DNA of 42,998 nt from Peptococcaceae bacterium (lineage in GTDB: Bacteria; Bacillota; Desulfitobacteriia; Desulfitobacteriales; Syntrophobotulaceae). This document shows positions 17,461 to 26,900 of this stretch, piece after piece. Position 1 is the stretch's first letter. Each line of letters begins with the position of its first letter. The notes beneath the pieces are model-generated. The model worked only from the letters and a program-made list of their open reading frames with translations, was not told the DNA's origin and did no database searches. The stretch spans positions 1 through 42,998 of the forward strand of contig DUML01000023.1 of the NCBI GenBank assembly GCA_012839895.1, given 5' to 3'. The translations under genes were made by a program, and so were the position numbers.

Positions 17461-17595
17461 TTATTGGGTTTTGCAATAAGTTTTTCTTAGTGTTTGAATA
17501 AGCTTTTCAATCCTGACATCATTAATACGATAAACATTCTGAAGACCATATTTATCAGAGCTTACAATACCGTGGGTATTTATCCTGTTAGCCAT
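17461..17595 (-). CDS. Doubtful 44-residue small ORF
   Basis: ATG 17595 to TAA encodes a short peptide starting MANRINTHGIVSSDKYG with a basic C-terminus (RKTYCKTQ). No Shine-Dalgarno sequence is seen and it resembles no family I recognise. It may be a remnant of a longer gene or chance. Listed only because it is the sole non-trivial frame in a long gap. Confidence 0.15.
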   Translation of the reverse strand: MANRINTHGIVSSDKYGLQNVYRINDVRIEKLIQTLRKTYCKTQ

Positions 17596-17865
17596 CGATA
17601 ATTACGAATTGTTAAGGTACTAATCGAAATACTTTAATTAAAAATTTTTTATTTTTAAGCAATAGACAAAGGGAAAACTCGTCAAAGATATAGAAATTAT
17701 ATAAAAGTATATAAAAGAAGATATAGAAAATATACAAAAATTAAAGTGTGGAAATTTATAAATAATTAAGAATATGGTTACGGCAGATATCATAAAAGGC
17801 ATAATCTCTTCAGAACAACATGTAAGCCGTATGGGGCCAGTGATTTTTTTTAAGGGGGAATTACA

Positions 17866-20421
17866 GTGGTCATGCACAATAAGGTAAAATCAGGATTTGT
17901 AGGTTTAGACAAAGTAATTGATTACCTGCGGCTGGGTGATAATGTAGTCTGGCAAGTAGACGCGATAGATGATTACGCCCTAATGGCGGAAGCATTTGTG
18001 GTACAGGCGATTTCGGAAGAAAGAAAAATAGTATATTTCCGCTTCGGTGACCATAAACCTTTAATTACTTACCGTCCTGAGGTCAAAGTATATCAGATTG
18101 ATCCGAGCAAACGTTTTGAAAGCTTTACCACTGAAATTTATAAAACAATAGAAAAAGAAGGCGAAAAAGTCCTTTATGTCTTTGACTGTTTAACGGACTT
18201 ACTGCAATACTGGTATTCAGATTTAATGATCGGCAATTTCTTTAAAGTAATCTGCCCGTTTTTATATGAGCTCGATACGGTCGCCTACTTTGCCATCCTG
18301 CGCAATGCCCATACTTTTAACACCATTGCCGGTATCAGGGAAACTACTCAGCTCCTGCTGGACCTTTACAGAGTCAAGGAAAACCTCTATGTGCATCCCC
18401 TTAAAGTGTGGCAGCGGTATTCCCCTACTATGTTTTTCCCCCACCGCTTACATGGTCAGGAAGCTGAATCCATAACCTCCAGTTCCGAGGCCGCAGAACT
18501 TTTTGCTGCCATCAACCGCAGCGGCAGCAGGCTTGATTATTGGCATGAGCTTTTAAATAAAGCTGAAGAAGCAGCCCTCCATGCTACCCCGGAAGAACAG
18601 GAAAAGACAAAGAAATTATTGATGTACCGGTTAATCGGCAAGCATTCAGGAATGTTTGATTTGTGCATTAAATATTTTACCCTGCGAGATATTCTAAACA
18701 TTGCCTATAGGGAAATAGGCACTGGATTTATCGGCGGCAAAAGCATAGGCATGTTGTTGGCCAGAAAAATTATCGAAAAAGAAAGCCAAAACAATCTTTC
18801 CGCCTATCTGGAGCCCCATGACTCCTGGTATATCGGTTCGGACGTTTTTTATACATACATCGTCCAGAATGGTTGGTGGAAGCTCAGAACGAAACAAAAA
18901 ACTAAAGAGGGATTTTATAAATATGCGCCTGAGCTTAAAGAAAAGATTTTGCAGGGGAAATTCCCCAAGGACATCCAGGAACAGTTTATTATGTTGCTGG
19001 AATATTTTGGCCAATCCCCCATCATAGTCCGTTCCAGCTCCCTTTTGGAAGACAATTTCGGCAATGCTTTTGCCGGCAAATACGAAAGTGTTTTTTGCGC
19101 CAACCAGGGCACGCCTGAAGAGCGGTATGAAGCTTTTGAAAATGCCGTCCGGACAGTCTATGCCAGCACAATGGATGAAGATGCCCTTGCCTACCGTATG
19201 GAAAGAGGGTTATTCAATAAAGACGAACAGATGGCAATCCTGGTTCAACGGGTATCGGGAGATAATTATGGGGAAAATTTCTTTCCCCATATAGCAGGGG
19301 TCGGAAATTCCGTAAATTTATATGTATTTGATAAAAATACGGACATGAATGCCGGTATGCTCCGTTTAGTCTTCGGACTTGGCACAAGAGCAGTAAACAG
19401 GACCATGGATGATTACGCCAAAGTGGTCTGCCTTGACAATCCTTTCCGCCTACCCCCGATGAATGCCGAAGATAAAAGCAAATACTCCCAGCACCAGGTT
19501 GATCTTATTTCACTGAAAGAAAATGCCCTGGTTAGCAGAAGAGCCGATGAAATATTAAACGGTGATATCAAATTAGACAAAAAAATAATTGCCTCCTATG
19601 ATTATGAAAAGGCAAAAAGGTTAAAAGAGCTTGGCTATACCAACATTCCGGCACCGTACATTATCGATTTTAAGGGTTTGCTGCAAGACACCGATTTTGT
19701 CAAAGTTATGAAGGAAATACTTTCGACACTGGCGTCTGTTTACAATTATCCTGTGGACATTGAGTTTGCAGTAAATTTCTTAAAGGAAAAAGGATATAAA
19801 ATCAACCTGCTGCAGTGCAGGCCGCTACAAACAAAAGGCTTGGGCAAGCCTGTGGCCATACCGGAGCTAAAAGCTGATTCAGACTGTGTTTTCCGGCAAA
19901 AAGGGCATTTTATGGGTGGAAACATAAGAATGCCCATTGATTATGTTATCCTTGTCAACACCTCTGCCTATCAAAAATTAAATGAACAGGAAAAATATTC
20001 CGTTGCCAGATATATCGGGAAACTGAATAGGGCCCTTAAAGGTAAGCATGCTATGCTGATCGGTCCTGGTAGATGGGGAACAACAACTCCTTCCCTGGGG
20101 GTTCCCGTCCATTTTAATGAAATCAGTAATATGTCCGTTATCTGCGAAGTGGCATCAAGCGAATCCGGCTTTATGCCCGAAGTTTCTTATGGAAGCCACT
20201 TCTTTTTGGATCTTGTGGAAACAGGTATCTTTTATGCCGCGATTATGGCCGGCAGCAAAGATACCATCTATAACCCTCACAAGATCCTTGAATTGGAGAA
20301 TCAACTGCCCGCGCTTTTAAACGCTGAAGGTGCCCAATTTGCCGGTGTGATTCATGTTGCCAAGCCAACTGAGCTAGAAATTTATGCAGATATCATGACC
20401 CAAACCCTTTTATGCAAATAA
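17866..20421 (+). CDS. PEP/pyruvate-binding ATP-grasp protein with N-terminal degenerate KaiC-like domain
   Basis: An 851-residue protein. GTG 17866 lies seven bases after GGGGG and suits better than ATG 17872. Residues ~5-200 resemble a RecA/KaiC fold (FVGLDKVIDYLRLGDNVVW; later VLYVFDCLTDLL as a Walker B-like strand), but the Walker A Gly-Lys-Ser is missing. Residues ~285-660 match the N-terminal ATP-grasp domain of PEP synthase and pyruvate phosphate dikinase (GGKSIGMLLARKI; IIVRSSSLLEDNFGNAFAG; VDIEFAVN; LLQCRPL). The phosphohistidine and PEP-binding domains of those enzymes are absent; instead there is a ~180-residue C-terminal extension (RWGTTTPSLGVPV). It may phosphorylate a separate carrier or act as a regulator; substrate unknown. 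It converges with purA (20-bp gap). Confidence 0.75.
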   Translation: MVMHNKVKSGFVGLDKVIDYLRLGDNVVWQVDAIDDYALMAEAFVVQAISEERKIVYFRFGDHKPLITYRPEVKVYQIDPSKRFESFTTEIYKTIEKEGEKVLYVFDCLTDLLQYWYSDLMIGNFFKVICPFLYELDTVAYFAILRNAHTFNTIAGIRETTQLLLDLYRVKENLYVHPLKVWQRYSPTMFFPHRLHGQEAESITSSSEAAELFAAINRSGSRLDYWHELLNKAEEAALHATPEEQEKTKKLLMYRLIGKHSGMFDLCIKYFTLRDILNIAYREIGTGFIGGKSIGMLLARKIIEKESQNNLSAYLEPHDSWYIGSDVFYTYIVQNGWWKLRTKQKTKEGFYKYAPELKEKILQGKFPKDIQEQFIMLLEYFGQSPIIVRSSSLLEDNFGNAFAGKYESVFCANQGTPEERYEAFENAVRTVYASTMDEDALAYRMERGLFNKDEQMAILVQRVSGDNYGENFFPHIAGVGNSVNLYVFDKNTDMNAGMLRLVFGLGTRAVNRTMDDYAKVVCLDNPFRLPPMNAEDKSKYSQHQVDLISLKENALVSRRADEILNGDIKLDKKIIASYDYEKAKRLKELGYTNIPAPYIIDFKGLLQDTDFVKVMKEILSTLASVYNYPVDIEFAVNFLKEKGYKINLLQCRPLQTKGLGKPVAIPELKADSDCVFRQKGHFMGGNIRMPIDYVILVNTSAYQKLNEQEKYSVARYIGKLNRALKGKHAMLIGPGRWGTTTPSLGVPVHFNEISNMSVICEVASSESGFMPEVSYGSHFFLDLVETGIFYAAIMAGSKDTIYNPHKILELENQLPALLNAEGAQFAGVIHVAKPTELEIYADIMTQTLLCK

Positions 20422-20441
20422 TTCTGTTAGGCACAAATTAG

Positions 20442-21713
20442 CTACTTCATTCGAATATAATCTTCCCGCTCGGGGCCAACCGAAACGTATTCAATGGGGC
20501 AACCTACCGCCTCTTCCAGATACTTAATGTAATTCAAAGCAGCCCTGGGCAGTTCTTCAGGACTCCTGCACTGAGAAATATCCGTTTTGAACCCTTCCAG
20601 ATATTCATACACCGGTTTAGCTCTCAGTAGCCTGTCGCCTACCGGGAACTGTTCACACCGGACTCCGTCAATTTCGTAAGCAACACAGACAGGAATTTTG
20701 TCAAGATAAGATAGGACATCCAGTTTGGTCAACGCCAGGGTGTCTGCCCCCTGGAGCTTGACACCGTAGACGCTGGCGGGGATATCAAATCCGCCGACCC
20801 TGCGGGGTCTGCCTGTAGCCGCCCCGTATTCCGCTCCTGCTTCCCGGAGCATAGCCGCCTCCTCGCCAAACAATTCCGCTGTAAACGGCCCCTCGCCTAC
20901 GCAGCTGGAATAGGCTTTCATAATGCCGATCACCCGGTCCAGCTTTACCCCGGGAATGCCTGCGCCGATAGGTGCGTAAGCCGCCAAGGTCTGGGAAGAT
21001 GTTGTGTAAGGATAAATGCCGAAGTCAATGTCCCGCAAGGCTCCCAACTGGGCTTCAAACATAATATTTTTGCCCTCATTTTTTGCCTTCAACAAAAATT
21101 CCATTGTATCAGTGATAAAAGGAAGCAAAGGCTCGCCGTATTTTTTCAGCCACTCTACCATGGCTTCCGTAGATAATTTCTCCTGGCCGTATCCGCTAAA
21201 AGTAATGTTTTTCCACTCAAGAATATCAGCTACCTTATCTTTTAGCGTCTCCGGAAAAAGAAGATCGCCCATACGTAGGCCTTTTTTCATATATTTGTCA
21301 CCGTAAACCGGGGCAATGCCGCGCCGGGTAGAACCGTATTTCTTTTCCGCCAGCCTTTCCTCTTCCAATATGTCCTGTTGCCTATGGTAAGGCAGGCAAA
21401 TAAAAGCTTTGTCACTGATTTTGAGTTTCGCGGGCGTTATCTCCACGCCTTTGCTGCGCAAAGCCTCTATTTCGCCGCACAAATGCTCCAGGTCAATTAC
21501 CATTCCGTTACCCATGACATTGACCACATTGTCTCTTAAGATGCCGGAGGGCAAAAGATTTAAGATAAACTTGCCCCTCTCGTTAACTACTGTATGTCCG
21601 GCATTGTTACCGCCCTGATAACGGCAAATCACATCATATTCAGCGGACAGCAAATCCACCATGCGTCCCTTTCCTTCGTCACCCCAGTTAATTCCTACTA
21701 CCGCGGTTAGCAT
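20442..21713 (-). CDS. purA: Adenylosuccinate synthetase
   Basis: Joins IMP and aspartate using GTP, the first committed step to AMP. The 423-residue length is normal. Motifs: GDEGKG (residues ~11-16, catalytic Asp and P-loop-like), RYQGGNNAGHTVV (~32-44, catalytic His), GSTRRGIAP (~126-134), GRPRRVGGFD (~302-311) and the guanine-binding TKLDVLS (~331-337). ATG 21713 follows AGGAGG. The gene has its own promoter overlapping the end of asnB and an attenuator of the same type as glnA, glnN and asnB, which ties AMP synthesis to nitrogen status. A possible small ORF upstream ends on its start codon. Confidence 0.97.
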   Translation of the reverse strand: MLTAVVGINWGDEGKGRMVDLLSAEYDVICRYQGGNNAGHTVVNERGKFILNLLPSGILRDNVVNVMGNGMVIDLEHLCGEIEALRSKGVEITPAKLKISDKAFICLPYHRQQDILEEERLAEKKYGSTRRGIAPVYGDKYMKKGLRMGDLLFPETLKDKVADILEWKNITFSGYGQEKLSTEAMVEWLKKYGEPLLPFITDTMEFLLKAKNEGKNIMFEAQLGALRDIDFGIYPYTTSSQTLAAYAPIGAGIPGVKLDRVIGIMKAYSSCVGEGPFTAELFGEEAAMLREAGAEYGAATGRPRRVGGFDIPASVYGVKLQGADTLALTKLDVLSYLDKIPVCVAYEIDGVRCEQFPVGDRLLRAKPVYEYLEGFKTDISQCRSPEELPRAALNYIKYLEEAVGCPIEYVSVGPEREDYIRMK

Positions 21714-21814
21714 ATTTTACCCCTCCTAAACATCATAAAGCCTGACATATAAAACTTATTCCAATTATCCCCGTAGTTGCCGGACAGTATGCTTTGTTTT
21801 GCGTTCTTTAGCAA
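21707..21814 (-). CDS. Possible 35-residue leader ORF overlapping the purA start
   Basis: TTG 21814 sits five bases after AGGAGG (in AGGAGGTG) and opens a 35-codon frame (begins MLKNAKQSILSGNYG) whose TAA overlaps the purA start as ATGCTAA. Strong RBS and overlap suggest translational coupling. The peptide resembles nothing I know and the start is not ATG, so it may instead be a standby ribosome site. It lies between the purA attenuator and purA. Confidence 0.35.
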   Translation of the reverse strand: MLKNAKQSILSGNYGDNWNKFYMSGFMMFRRGKIC

Positions 21815-21831
21815 AAGCACCTCCTGGCTAC

Positions 21832-21924
21832 AAAAAAAAGCGCACACCAAATAATGCCGGCAATCATCAACGCAGATCCAATATTACAAGCCGACACATT
21901 ATTAGATGAACGCCTTTGTTCAGC
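21832..21924 (-). promoter_or_regulatory. purA attenuator with ANTAR-type hexaloop hairpin
   Basis: On the minus strand UGAAC-AAAGGC-GUUCA (21922-21907) forms a hairpin whose six-base loop has A at position 1 and G at position 4, the ANTAR target signature. The loop and 3' arm are also the 5' arm of a long terminator: AAAGGCGUUCAUC with AAUAAUG pairs to CAUUAUUUGGUGUGCGCU, extended by GUCGGC/GCCGGC, then UUUUUUUU (21839-21832). Formation of one structure excludes the other. The hairpin begins eight bases after the asnB stop codon. Confidence 0.8.
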
Positions 21925-21928
21925 TCTT

Positions 21929-21957
21929 ATCTTACAGGAATACTTGTTCCTTGTCAA
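21929..21957 (-). promoter_or_regulatory. purA promoter (sigma-A type)
   Basis: TTGACA (21957-21952), 17-bp spacer, TAAGAT (21934-21929). The -10 box overlaps the asnB stop codon. The predicted transcript starts within a few bases of the AAAGGC hairpin. Confidence 0.8.
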
Positions 21958-23803
21958 CGAAGTAATGGGTATACTTCTCAAGCCAATAATTTATTTGAAT
22001 AAAATAGGCCAAGAGCTGCGGAGCAGCCATTAACTGTCCAAACCACGGCTTCCCATATTCGATCGGTGCCTTGAGAAAAGACAAAAGTTTTTTCTTGTCG
22101 ATGAGTGGTATGATTGGGGAATTGGGATCATATACGATATCCTGCAATCTTTGGGACAGTAAGCGTTCATAATTTGGGTGGTAAGTTTTAGGATAAGGGC
22201 TTTTTTTCCGCTGCAGAATCCCTTCCGGCAAATAATTTTTGCCTGCCTCCCTCAGAAGGGATTTTGCCATGTTATTGCGGTATTTCATGTTCCAGGGCAC
22301 ATTATAAACATATTCAACAATCCTGTGGTCGGCAAAGGGGACACGTGCTTCCAAGCCAGAATACATACTCATTCTGTCCATGCGGTCGAGCAGAGTTTGC
22401 ATAAACCATACTATGTTAAGATAGGTAATTTCTCTATGTTTAATAGCGGCAGGCGTTTCATTGGCCAGAGTGGGCACTGATTTTAGGGTATCCCAGTATT
22501 TATCGCTCACATATTCCTGAAGCTGAAGCTCTTTGACAAAATCGGGTGCCAAGAATGCCATACGCATGCTTAAGTCTTTCGACCAAGGAAAGCCTTTGAC
22601 ATTCAAAAGTTCATCCTTATAGAACCAAGGATACCCGCCAAAGATCTCATCGGCACATTCCCCTGTCAAAGCTACTTTGTTACACTTCGCCACCAGTGAA
22701 CAGAAGAATAACAGGGAAGCATCAACATCTGCCATACCCGGCAGGTCCTTTGCGTCTACTGCAGTATAAAGTAAATCGACTAAATCTGTTTCGTTGCACT
22801 CCAAATAAGTATGCCGTAAATCATAATTCCCAAGCATTAACTCAACAAACGGCCGATCCCTTTCCGGCTGAAAAGCATTGGCGCTGAAATAGGACTCATT
22901 TCCTTTAAAGTCAAAAGAGAAAGTGTTAAGCCTGACCCCATTGCTTCCCAGGCAATTGGCCGCCACAGCAGTAACAATACTGGAGTCTATCCCACCGGAC
23001 AAAAAACTGCAGACCGGAACATCGGAAACCAGTTGGCGAGTTATGGCATCCTGCACCAGAAATGAAACCGTTTCTACCGTTTGCTCATAATCATCTGTAT
23101 GTTCACGCGCCTCAAGCTGCCAATATCTTATATTTCTTAAACCACCTCTGGAAAAAACTTGATAGTGACCGGGCATAACTTCATAAATGCCCTTAAAAAC
23201 CCCGTTGCCCGGTGTCCGGGCAGGCCCTAAGCCAAAAATCTCCCGGAAACTGTCTATATCTATTTCAGGACAGACAAAGGGATGACAAAACAAGGCTTTG
23301 ATTTCCGAGCCAAAGATTAACATATCGTTCTTAACCGTATAAAATAAAGGCTTTACACCCAGCCGATCTCGATATAAGAGAAGCTGTTTTTTGTTTCCGT
23401 CCCAGATGGCAAAAGCATATATCCCGTTCAACCTGTTGACAAAATCCGCCCCATATTCAATATAAGCGCAGAGAATAACCTCCGTGTCAGTGGTCGTCTG
23501 AAATTGATACCCGGCGTTTTCCAACTGTGGCTTTATCTCCTCCACATTATATATCTCCCCATTATAAACAATGGCATATTCCTGGCCGCCCACCTTACTG
23601 ACGAGCGGCTGGATACCCAGGGCCAGATCCCTGATGGCCAGACGCGCATGGCTCATCCCTGTATGTTCACACAAATATTCACCCGAGCTGTCTCTTCCCC
23701 GGTGAGCAACTGCCGTTCGCATCGCAACCAGTATTTCTTGCCAGAACCCAATGTCCTGTAAAAAACTTCCTGCAAAACTACAAAATCCCGCTATCCCGCA
23801 CAT
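21932..23803 (-). CDS. asnB: Asparagine synthase, glutamine-hydrolysing, class II
   Basis: Makes asparagine from aspartate, ATP and glutamine. ATG 23803 is chosen because it places Cys directly after Met (MCGIAGF); this Cys is the N-terminal nucleophile of Ntn-type glutaminases. A frame extends 30 codons further upstream but runs through the attenuator. RBS GGAAGGTGA. From this start the protein has 623 residues. The class II glutaminase domain (~1-210; RGRDSSG, YNGEIYN, GSEIKALF) is followed by the synthetase domain with the ATP-PPi loop SFLSGGIDSS (~263-272) and GECADEIFGGY. It lies downstream of carB-dapF and upstream of purA, all minus strand, with its own promoter and attenuator. Confidence 0.95.
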   Translation of the reverse strand: MCGIAGFCSFAGSFLQDIGFWQEILVAMRTAVAHRGRDSSGEYLCEHTGMSHARLAIRDLALGIQPLVSKVGGQEYAIVYNGEIYNVEEIKPQLENAGYQFQTTTDTEVILCAYIEYGADFVNRLNGIYAFAIWDGNKKQLLLYRDRLGVKPLFYTVKNDMLIFGSEIKALFCHPFVCPEIDIDSFREIFGLGPARTPGNGVFKGIYEVMPGHYQVFSRGGLRNIRYWQLEAREHTDDYEQTVETVSFLVQDAITRQLVSDVPVCSFLSGGIDSSIVTAVAANCLGSNGVRLNTFSFDFKGNESYFSANAFQPERDRPFVELMLGNYDLRHTYLECNETDLVDLLYTAVDAKDLPGMADVDASLLFFCSLVAKCNKVALTGECADEIFGGYPWFYKDELLNVKGFPWSKDLSMRMAFLAPDFVKELQLQEYVSDKYWDTLKSVPTLANETPAAIKHREITYLNIVWFMQTLLDRMDRMSMYSGLEARVPFADHRIVEYVYNVPWNMKYRNNMAKSLLREAGKNYLPEGILQRKKSPYPKTYHPNYERLLSQRLQDIVYDPNSPIIPLIDKKKLLSFLKAPIEYGKPWFGQLMAAPQLLAYFIQINYWLEKYTHYFVDKEQVFL

Positions 23804-23827
23804 ACTTTCACCTTCCACTTTCAAAAT

Positions 23828-23893
23828 AAAAAAGCGCTCATCCCTGCACGCTGTCTTGCCGGACAGACATGCCGGATGAACGCCTTTGTTCAT
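23828..23893 (-). promoter_or_regulatory. asnB attenuator with ANTAR-type hexaloop hairpin
   Basis: AUGAAC-AAAGGC-GUUCAU (23893-23876) is a perfect six-base-pair hairpin with hexaloop A1/G4. The competing terminator uses AAAGGCGUUCAUC paired to GAUGAGCGCUUUU plus an inner stem (GCAUGUCUGUC with GACAGCGUGC), followed by UUUUUU at 23833-23828. It sits in the 152-bp gap after carB-dapF, so it controls both local initiation and read-through from upstream. Confidence 0.82.
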
Positions 23894-23898
23894 AATTC

Positions 23899-23904
23899 AG
23901 TATA
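23899..23904 (-). promoter_or_regulatory. asnB promoter -10 box
   Basis: TATACT on the minus strand, seven bases before the start of the AAAGGC hairpin, the same spacing as in glnA and purA. No good -35 hexamer is present at 16-18 bp (closest TAATCA), so the promoter may be weak or activated. Confidence 0.5.
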
Positions 23905-23955
23905 TGCGTTTCATCTGAAATTGATTATTTTTACAATAGACATTATGCGGGACCC

Positions 23956-26900
23956 TTATATTTCCACTATCCCGTCGAATACTTTTGTACATTCGCCGGT
24001 CATAAAAACCGCATCATCAGTATAACGGACAGTAAGCTCACCGCCAAGCAGCCTGACTTTGATGTCCGTATCCTTATCAGCGAATCCGCAGAGCACAGCG
24101 GCCACCGCAGAGGCGCAGGCACCTGTACCGCAGGACAGCGTCTCACCGCTACCCCGCTCCCAAACGCGCATTCTCAATTGATTGCGGCTCATTATTTCCA
24201 CAAACTCGGTATTTACCCTATCGGGAAACAGTTCATGATTTTCAAACAACGGGCCGATTTCCACCAGATTAAGCTTTTCAAGATCGTTGCAGAACACCAC
24301 GCAGTGGGGGTTACCCATGGAAACGCAGGTAATGGCATATTCCTTATCCCCGACTGTTAGCGGTCGAGCCACAACTCTGTCACCGGGGAGTTTTACCGGT
24401 ATCAACTCCGGGCGCAACTCGGCCCGGCCCATATTGACCCGGACTGCCGCTGCCAGCCCGTTTTTAGTAGAAAGAGTCAGGTGTTTGACACCGGCCAAGG
24501 TTTCCACTGACATTTCCAGTTTGCGTACCATGCCATTATCGTATAAATACTTGGCAACACAACGAATGGCATTACCGCTCATCTTGCCTTCGCTGCCGTC
24601 ACGATTAAACATCCGCATTTTGGCATCGACCACTTGAGAAGGCATTATGAGCACGATACCGTCACCACCTACACCGTAATGCCTGTCGGAAAGCAATACG
24701 GACAAGGATTCCGGAGAATTAATTTCCTGGTCAAAACAGTTGATAAAAATATAATCATTGCCACAGTCCTGCATTTTGGTAAATTTCAGTTCCAGGCGCT
24801 TGCTTCTTAAATTATTAAGGTCTATCAGCTCGGTGTTGATTTCACTGTAGCCGGAAAGGAGGCAGTCAGCCAGGGCATTGGCAGTGTCTACCGCAGTCAG
24901 GCAGGGTATTCCCAATACGGACGCTTTGCTGCGGATGCTTACATCGTCGGAAGCCGGATCCTTGCCTTCGGATGATGTAGAAATAATATAACTGATTTTG
25001 CCGCTTTCAAGCAAGGACGCCGTATTGTTGCCGGCACTTTGATGTATTTTTTCCACCGTTTGCACTGCAAACCCTTTAGCGGCAAGAAAATTAGCCGTAC
25101 CCCGGGTTGCGTAAATTTTAAACCCGCAAGCGGCCAGTTTAGCTGCAACCGGGATAATTTCCGGCTTATCGCTGTCCCGTACAGTGATCAGGACACCGCC
25201 GCCTTTTTGCATTTTATAGCCCGCCGCCACCAGCCCTTTGTAAAGCGCTTCCTGCAGGTTTTTCCCCACCCCCAGGACTTCGCCAGTTGACTTCATCTCC
25301 GGTCCCAGTCGGGTATCAACATCAGCAAGTTTGGCAAAAGAAAAGACGGGTACTTTGACTGCAGTATACGGTGGGACCTTCGCTATTCCCGATTTATAGC
25401 CAAGGTCTTTAAGACGCTCACCCAAACTGACCCGGGTTGCCAATTCGCACATGGGCACACCTGTGACTTTGCTAAGGTAAGGGACTGTTCGCGAAGCGCG
25501 AGGGTTTGCTTCCAGAACGTAAATTTCCTTATCCCTCAGGACATACTGGATATTGATCAGCCCTTTTACCTTTAGCGCCAGGCACATTTTCCTGGTAACC
25601 GCATAAATCCGCTCCGCCAGTTCATCATCAATATTCAGAGGAGGATAAACGGCAATACTGTCCCCCGAATGGATGCCTGTACGCTCAATATGCTCCATGA
25701 TGCCCGGGATCAGCACATCTACACCGTCACAGACGGCATCTACCTCGATTTCCTTTCCTGAAAGATATTTATCAACCAGGACAGGGTTTTCCTGTTTCTG
25801 CCTCAGGATAATTTCCATATACTCCCGAACTTGTGCAGGCTCAAAGGCAATTATCATATTCTGGCCGCCTAACACATAGGAAGGGCGCAGGAGTACGGGA
25901 TAGCCAAGTTTTTCCGCCGCTGCCAAAGCCTCGTCAGTAGTTATTACGCCCATCCCCTGCGGACGGGGTATATCCAGCGAAGCAAGCAAGGTATCAAAAC
26001 GTTCCCTGTCCTCGCAGATGTCGATACTGTCAGCCGAAGTACCGATAATTGGCACACCGTGTTCATGCAGCTTTTTAGCCAGCTTAATAGCGGTGCCACC
26101 GCCAAAAGCGGCTACAACACCCACCGGTTTTTCAATTTCAATAATGTTCAGCACATCATCCAGGCTAAGGGGTTCAAAGTAAAGCCTGTCGGCAATATCA
26201 AAGTCGGTGGATACGGTTTCAGGGTTGTTGTTAATCACAATAACCTCGTACCCTAATTTCTTTAAAGCCCAAACAGAGTGGACACAGGCATAATCGAACT
26301 CAATCCCCTGCCCGATGCGGATCGGCCCGCTGCCGAGTACCACGATACGCGGCTTGGAGGATTTTCCGATAAATTCCATAGCTTCATTTTCGGTGCCGTT
26401 CCGGATGGAATAAAAGTATGGCGTTTTCGCGGCGAATTCACCGCCACAGGTATCTACCATTTTATAGACAGGCCGTTTAGAGTCATCTGGTTTAATATTT
26501 TTAAGTTTAAGCAAATTATACAAAAACCATTTGTCCACCTTTGTAATCCTGTGCAGTTCATCAATGCTCAGACCGCGCCGGATAGCCTCATAGAGGACAA
26601 ACAGCCGCTCATCGGTAATTTTATGCAGCAAGGCATAAAGTTCTTCATCTGTCTTCTGCTGAAGTCCGGGCAACTCAAGGCTGTCCAAACCAATTTCCGC
26701 GCCCCGGACAGCCTTTAAAAGGGCTTCTTCAAAAGTATCGGCTATAGCCATTACCTCGCCGGTTGCTTTCATCTGTGTCCCCAGTTCCCTGTTGGCAGAA
26801 ACAAATTTATCAAATGGCCACCTGGGTAACTTAACCGCCACATAATCGAGGGCGGGCTCAAAAGCGGCAAAGTTACTCCCGGTAACTTCATTAACAATTT

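Larger units (their letters stand above)
17116..17865. other. 750-bp AT-rich intergenic region, mostly empty
   Basis: The region holds the upstream sequence of the minus-strand PAS-AraC gene, an isolated strong hairpin with T-run at 17308-17352 and a doubtful 44-codon frame at 17461-17595. Next comes very AT-rich DNA before the plus-strand gene at 17866, including a short ACGGC/GCCGT inverted pair (~17780-17830) and a T-tract just before the RBS. No convincing promoter, RNA gene or known riboswitch was recognised. Confidence 0.5.

Noticed and set aside
23804-23893. An N-terminal extension of 30 residues on AsnB.
   Set aside because: It would bury the catalytic N-terminal Cys and is encoded by the attenuator. 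ATG 23803 gives MCGIAGF.
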